DNA from: Actinernus sp. WN-2022
Taxonomy: Eukaryota > Cnidaria > Anthozoa > Actiniaria > Actinernidae
NCBI GenBank assembly: GCA_030867875.1
Contig: JAOWCC010001501.1
Span: forward strand, 27,362,792-27,426,791
Reading direction: 5' to 3'
Length of the DNA: 64,000 bases
Shown here: one piece after another, positions 38,501 to 46,000 of the stretch
Layout of the letters: every line of letters begins with the position of its first letter
How positions within the stretch are numbered: the stretch's first letter is position 1
Notes under the pieces: model-generated
What the model saw: only the letters and a program-made list of their open reading frames with translations
Databases searched by the model: none
Told to the model about the DNA's origin: nothing
Position numbers and translations under genes: made by a program

Positions 38501-40025
38501 AAAAAATAAAACTAGATAAGAATGACAATATAGAAACTAGATAAGTAATATTAATTGTTAAAGATAATTTGCAATTTGTCCTAAAAGTAGACTAAATACT
38601 GAATTAAAATGTTCTTGTAATGTTAAAATGTTTATGTTTGAAGTTATTGGATAAAATGTTGTTGAATAAATGTTTCTTAAAATTACTTTGTTGGGAAATG
38701 TTTTTCGCATCGCTACTAACATAGTTAATAGAGTGGAATGGTTAGGAAACTCAGGGACCTTCTTTGTTATATGTCTTTGTTAGCTTTTTTCAACCACTAC
38801 CGTTCACAAAACACAATAGAAATTCCAACATGTTCATCAATCACCCAATAGAAACGTGTGAGTTCAGTCGTTCAGGGAACGCTAATGAACTATGATCGTG
38901 CACAATCTTTTGTCTTACCCCCTTCCAACCTAAATCGCAGCGCCTTTGTTAGCCCTTTTGAAGTTTGCCGGGTTTCCTAGTAACCATTTCACTCTATTAA
39001 CTATTCTACTAATGATTCCATAATCGAGTGCCGCTCGCATGAAATGTGCGAAGCCCTGTTGGTAGTTGGCAAGAAGTGCAGCCCGAGACAACTATCAAAA
39101 TCGATAAAAACCAAGAGCGAGAAGTGTAACTATTTTAGTATAACCAAGACACTGTTCTGTCAACTTAGCGATCGAGAAAACTGTGAAAACACTCGCAAAA
39201 ATCATTTTTCTATAAGTGATTTTTTTTCTGCAGCGCGCACATGGTCGACCATGGACCGATAGACGTCGCCTGGCTAGCCAAACACATGACGAGTTTGCCA
39301 ATAGACGTCGCCTGGCTAGCCAATCACATGGCGAGTTTGCCAATAGACGTCGCCTGGCTAGCCAATCACATGGCGAGTTTGCCAATAGACGTCGCCTGGC
39401 TAGCCAATCACATGGCGAGTTTGCCAATAGACGTCGCCTGGCTAGCCAATCACATGGCGAGTTTGCCACAATAGACGTCGCCTGGCTAGCCAAACACATG
39501 GCGAGTTTGCCAATAGACGTCGCCTGGCTAGCCAAACACATGGCGAGTTTGCCAATAGACGTCGCCTGGCTAGCCAATCACATGGCGAGTTTGCCACAAT
39601 AGACGTCGCCTGGCTAGCCAATCACATGGCGAGTTTGCCAATAGACGTCGTCTGGCTAGCCAATCACATGGCGAATTTGCCACAATAGACGTCGCCTGGC
39701 TAGCCAATCACATGGCGTGTTTGCCAGTAGATTAATGTACATCTGTTTGTTTCTCAGGTCAAGGATTTCGTCTAAATCTCTTCACTACAGACGAGGAGGA
39801 AGAGTGAGTTGATATGTCATTTTTTAAAGACCATTTGCTGTCTGTTTTCTCACCAGATTTTTGTAGCTTGGGGTTCAAGGACCCACAAAGACAAAAATTA
39901 TGGAACATTTAAGCAATAGTCCTTATGTATGATGACATATTATACCTACACTACTGCCTCCCGGTTAGCTCAGTGGTTAAACTCCGGTCTGTTGAGCGTG
40001 AGGTTGCGGGTTCAAACCCCGGCCA

Positions 40026-40057
<32 letters not shown>

Positions 40058-43000
40058 TAAGGAGGTGATGCCTTTGTGAAACAACTGCAAATGGTTAGAC
40101 CTTCACGTCTTCTCGGATAAGGACGTAAAATCGTAGGTCTCCCGTCGGCCTCAAGTTTATCAGTCTCACCAGACTGTCACGAGTTACCGATGTTAAATAA
40201 AGTTGCTTTACTTTTATTTTAGAATTGTTTTTCTTATTCAAATTTTAAGACTCTGAGAATACCAAGACAATGGTCTAAATTAGAGTAACAAAAGAACATT
40301 CTGGTAGTGTAGGTATGATACGTTCACATGCATGAGGTCTATAGAATAGATTTATACTCGATGATACCAAGAGAGCATAGTGGTCCTAGTGCTAGGAACA
40401 ACCTCCCTTCATGCAAACAGGCCCTTAGTTAGGGCAGATTTCGTATGAGCGGGACAAACTACGGCACGGTTTAGGGTTACTGTATGGCATGCCGTGACAT
40501 TGAAATGGTTTCCCTATTGTTTTGTCCTTCTGATCCAATCAAATTACAGAGTTACGGTACAGTACGGTTACGGTAAGGCTACGGACATGCCGTGGTTTGT
40601 CCCACTCGTACGAAATCTGCGTTATGTAGTGACGTGTTGTGTCCTAGTTTCAATAGGTTTAGAAAGGTATTCTCTTAAGCCCGGTTCAAACGGCTTTCTT
40701 CAGTCGAATTAGATTCAACGCGGCACAAATTCAACGTTTGAATCGGGCCGTAGTTAAAGTGCCCATGAACCTTATTTATTTTATTTTAGATATCAATTCT
40801 ACATCAAGTGAATAGTAGAATGGTACAATATATCTTGCTTTGAATGCTGTGCTGCTGAGTTAAGGAGGTTTTAATATCCAAAATGCTAATTACATGACGT
40901 CAGGGGAGGCATCAATTATTATACAAAATATTTTGTTACAATTAAACAATTTTTTTAAATTACCAGTGTTATACCCATGGTTGAAATAAAATGATGTTAG
41001 AAATTTGTTTTCCTATATCAGTAGAAACGCCCATTCACGACCACTAAGAAGTGATTGCAGACACCTCTCCTGACGTCATGTAATTAGCATTTTGGATATT
41101 AAAACCTCCTTAACTCAGGGGCACAGCATTCAAAGCAAAATATATTTTACCATTCTACTATTCACTTGATTTAGAATTGATGTCTAAAATAAAAATGTAT
41201 TGTTCATAGGCACTTTAACCTAATTCACTCTTCTTAATATTTATGCGCATATCTAATTCACTACTCTAAAACAAGGCTATCCCCGCATCGAGGATGGCGC
41301 AACGTGCATCCGAGTTCGAAAGGAGAATTCAAGATTTTTCCTTTTGTCTCCAACGCATAGAGGAACACAGCAATATTCTGTCAGCGACGCCATTTTGCTT
41401 TTCAGCTAATTATATGCGCATAAATATTAAGAAGAGTCAATAGGGGTGGTCCCTTCGTGTAGGCAACACATGAATTGCTATCAAAATACAATAGAATTAA
41501 TACAATACAAAACAATAGAACGAATACACAATACAATTTGGTAGTAATTCATGTCTGCCTACATGAAGGGAGAACCCCTAATAGGACATTTGCTTCATGA
41601 CGTCACACTACAATTACCAGAACTCCGTTTGCGCGAATTATTTTGTTCCTCTATTAAATTTGGACCATTGTCGTGGAATTCCCAAAGGAGTTTTAAAATC
41701 TGAATGAGAAAAAGAATTTGAAAAGGTTCTGGTAGTTGTAGTAAAATGATGCCATAATGAAAATATCCTATTGCGTGAAGTTACCAAATAAAAAATATAT
41801 AATTAAACCGAATACAATGTCAGAGATCAGCGGAGCACATCGCTATTGTTTCTAATTTTTTTTATTTCTTATTTTGATCACAATCAAAGTTCTCGAAATT
41901 AGGTGTATTATCATTTGTACGGGTCTTTCTAGGTGTATCAGCATCCTGAAATTCAGGACAATGAACAACTCTATTGTGGGGTTAGGGTTCTTTGTATTTC
42001 AGGGTATTGTTTTGCTGTAGTTCATTGTCGTTGATACACCTAGAAAGATCCATTTGTACTAAATAAAAATGTAGAAGCATTGGCTTTTAAAACATGTGAT
42101 GCTGCTCGTTCGACTGAGGCATATCCTTAACATTTGTACAGAAATGCTGCTGTTGAATTTTCCGAAGGAGAAGCACCACACAAAGTCATCAAGATAGACG
42201 CCACAAAGGTAAACTCTTCTCACATCCTGTCCATGTTAATCCCAGGAGGATAAGGACCTTTGTTTTTGCTCGTCTAAACTCGTTCTGAAACTGCTCAGTC
42301 CGTGGGTGACCTTTGAAAACACTGTTTCTAGCTACCATGGCCCGGACAAACGACAAGCGATATTTCCAGGCCAAATGGATTGTGGTTGTAGCTGAAGGTC
42401 TGGTGAATAGACCCTTTGCACGTGACGTCATAGCCGCCATGTTGGTGTACAGTTAACATGGCCGCCATGCCCTTTGTCATTTGAATCTCTGGGGATTGAG
42501 TGTAAACCATCTATAAACCTAGTCAGCTTGCCTGTTTGTTGCCCCATTTGAGACCACCTCACTTTTCCCTTGAGTAGTGCTTTATTGTTTTTCTGTATCC
42601 CAAGAGGAAACGTATCCTCTGGAGAACTATCATGTGGTCTGAAATGTGGCAAACAGGCAAGCTGACCAGGCCGATTCGTCTGTGTTTGCGGTCAAAAGCT
42701 TTAAGAAGACGAATATTAATGGTTCCTTTGAATCGATTTTCGGATAGTCCCGCTCCGCCAGTTTGAATATTTTATGTAAATTGCATATGAAAACGAGGCG
42801 AACGGTGACAAGTCCGCGAAAATAAAACAAACAAAACAATTATATTAATATATTAAAACAAATCGAGAAATTCGCTGTACAATCGTGTAATGTTTCTATC
42901 TACAGTGCTTTGACTGTCGTAGCGTCGCTCGAGGCACCGTTCGCCTCGTTTTCATGCAGTTGCACCACTTCGGGGGGAGTACGGGCGAAATGATGAATTC

Positions 43001-46000
43001 TGGGGCATTTTCATTGATAATTTCTGTCAATCTCTCTTCTGGGACTGGGCAGAGGGCCCCCTGCCCTCTCTCTCCCTACGCCACTGATGGGGAGTATTAC
43101 ACCGTAGTTTATCCATTCCACTGAACAGTTATTGCATCGGTTACCGTGACAACCTTTATCGAAATAGGTTTATGTCTTGAACGCATGTTTCACTTTTCGT
43201 ATCTTGAGTCAAAGAAAAAAAAATGAAATATGAAATCTCAAATCAGGATTTTTGTTTGTATTTATTTGTTCAGACAGGACAGCGACAGGAGCTTTCCCAG
43301 CTGATGGACGAGTTCTCAATAGAAGAATCTGAAGACAACCGTAAGTTTGTAACGTTGTATGAAGGAATAGAAAGCATCCTGTGTTTTCATAGAGTTATAG
43401 AAACACGAGTGGAAGTTTGGGAGAACGAGAAATGGCAATGGGAGCATGAGCCAAAGGGCAAGTGGTTCCACTGCTACTTCGAGTTCTTCCAATCTTCAAC
43501 AAGTGTTTTAGAAATCTGTGGGAAGACCGTGCACAAAACACAATAGATATTGGAATATGTTACTCGATCAGCTAAGTAGAAAGATGCTTTCGAAATGAGG
43601 AATAATGACATTTTCCGTTTGTCAACATCTCATCTCGTTTCAGAGATATTCAGGTTTTTGTAATATGCAAATGAGATTACCTATGACGTCATGTTGGTTG
43701 CACAACCTTGGAGAAATCGCAAAATGAAGAACATCTCTGCAAATATTGGGTAAAAACTATTGAAACTTTGCACATATTTGGTACTTTGGAAAATACACAT
43801 TGTACAAATTATATTGTTGCCATGGAAACACTCTTGCCTCAGGCTTCCTCTACAAATAACACAAACTTCCCTAATTTCTCCTTTGACAATATTGTTTGGT
43901 GTGGATCCAAAATAAGATTTGGAACAATGTAGGCATTGTATGTGAGTAGTTTAAGCAACTTATTTTTTATAACAAGGAAAGAAATTGGAATTTTATGTTC
44001 AAGGTGAAAGGTGCGTGGGGCCATGAGTGTTTCCATGGCAACACCATAATTTGCACAATGATGTGTACTTTCCATAGTGCCATACATGTGCAAATTTCAA
44101 TAGTTTTTACCCAATATTTGCAGAGATGTTTGTCATTTTGTGATGTGTCTCCAGGCTGTGCAACCAACATGACGTCATAGGTCATCTCATTTGCATATTA
44201 CAAAAACCTGAATATCTCTGAAACGAGATAAAATGTTGTCAAACGGAAAATGTCATTATTCATCATTTTGAAAGCATTTTAAAATTATATCAACTTAATT
44301 TTCGCTTCATATGCTCTTTAAGGCTGGTTCACACTTGCGACATAAGCAAAAAAACATATGCAAGCGCAGATTGTACTTCATGGTTAATTAACCCCTTTAT
44401 ACTACTTATCAAGGGGTTAACTAACCATGAAGTACAATCTGCGCTTCTTATATTGCAAGTGTGAATCAGCCTTTATACATAACTACACTACCAGAATGTT
44501 CTTTTCGTTACTCTAATTTAGACCATTGTCTTGGTATTCTCAGAGGAGAGGGGATGTTGTGTCAAAGTGAGGCTTGGTGGTGATCACAAAAGCATAACAT
44601 TCGATCGAACAATGGCACCAAGTCGAATGGGGTATTAAAATGTATACTCCAATCTCGACTTGTTCTTGTGGTTACTTAAGCGGAATGCGGGAAAGTTCTG
44701 TTACCGAAAATTTGAGATTAGTATCTTGAATAATTTTGAGAACGGCTTTTCAAACATGCAAAATTTACAACTGAGAATGTGTGGTGGTAAGTGGCAAGAT
44801 CTTGCCACACAACATAGTACATTTTCTAGTTAGTTATATAAACTGACAGTTCAGTTTCGCAGATTTTCTCACGTGATCACTCGCGAAAACGGAAGTGTAA
44901 TTGTTTTCCGGTCGGAAATGTTTAATTGTAATCTGAAACAAATACATTTTTTTTTGATAGCTTATGTCCAGTGAATGCACTCACTCTCGTCGTACTTAGC
45001 TCATAGCCAACTGTATGCCTCGTTGGCTACGAGCTCTGTTCGCCTCGAGTTCGTTTACTAACGGTTCAAGGAGCTGTGTCGCAGTGAGGGACACGCCTTT
45101 ATGTTCCGGGCCGGAACAAAATCATTTTCAGTGTTTTCAAATAAACTGACGACGTGTGGGATGGTTGAAATCAAAGTAAATGCGCAAAAATGATTAACAA
45201 ACTGCGTATATCTAGTCTTCAAGGAATATATTGCAGTTCATTGCAAGCAAACATTAAGGGAGGGGACTGTTTGAAGTTAATTAACAGCCACCAATCGAAC
45301 ATTGATTCTAGACATGCGCAAAACTAGCGCCTTTGTAAAATCGTAGGACTAGTGTCCCCAATTAGCTGCAAAGCTATTTACATTAACACTTAAACAAAGT
45401 CACTTACTTTACTTACTTTATAAAAAGAAACAAGTTCCTTGTAATATGACTTATCAAACTCATTAACAATTAATGAAGGAAAACAAATGAAGTCACTGAG
45501 TGATCTGTAAATTTGATACAGATTTCGTTCTAGATTTACATAACCTTTTGCTTCGATTTTCTCTACCAAAATAATAAATAATAAATAAATAAAAACATCT
45601 AGACGTTTGATAAGTCAGATACAGAATTCGTGGGATTTTCTCGCTTTCAGCTCGAGTTTGTAAATCAAAGCACAGCCACTCACTCTGTATCTGTTACATA
45701 TACTATCATTAACAATTCATAACGCAGCATTTGAGGCACAGATACCCCTGTAAACTCGACACAAAATAGCCCACTTCCGAGATATGCCTCACTTCCTACA
45801 TACAAAGGAATCAATTCGAGGCTCCGTGCATAATATGAGTCGTTCGTGACGGCAAGACAACAACACTTCTGTAGTTTGTCACGAACGACTGAGCATTATG
45901 CACGGAGCCTCGTATTGATTCCTTTGTGTGCAGGAAGTGAGGCATATCTCGGAAGTGGGCTATCGTAGTTAGCTCTATCAGGATTCTGTTATAAGCCCTA

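Noticed and set aside
39095..39602. Open frames of 128 and 160 codons with repeated peptides
   Set aside because: The 42-bp repeat is a multiple of three and opens several frames on both strands. It lies in intron 9 of OSCP1.
39958..40030. A functional tRNA gene on the plus strand
   Set aside because: The tRNA-like part runs into a long SINE body with an A/T-rich tail.
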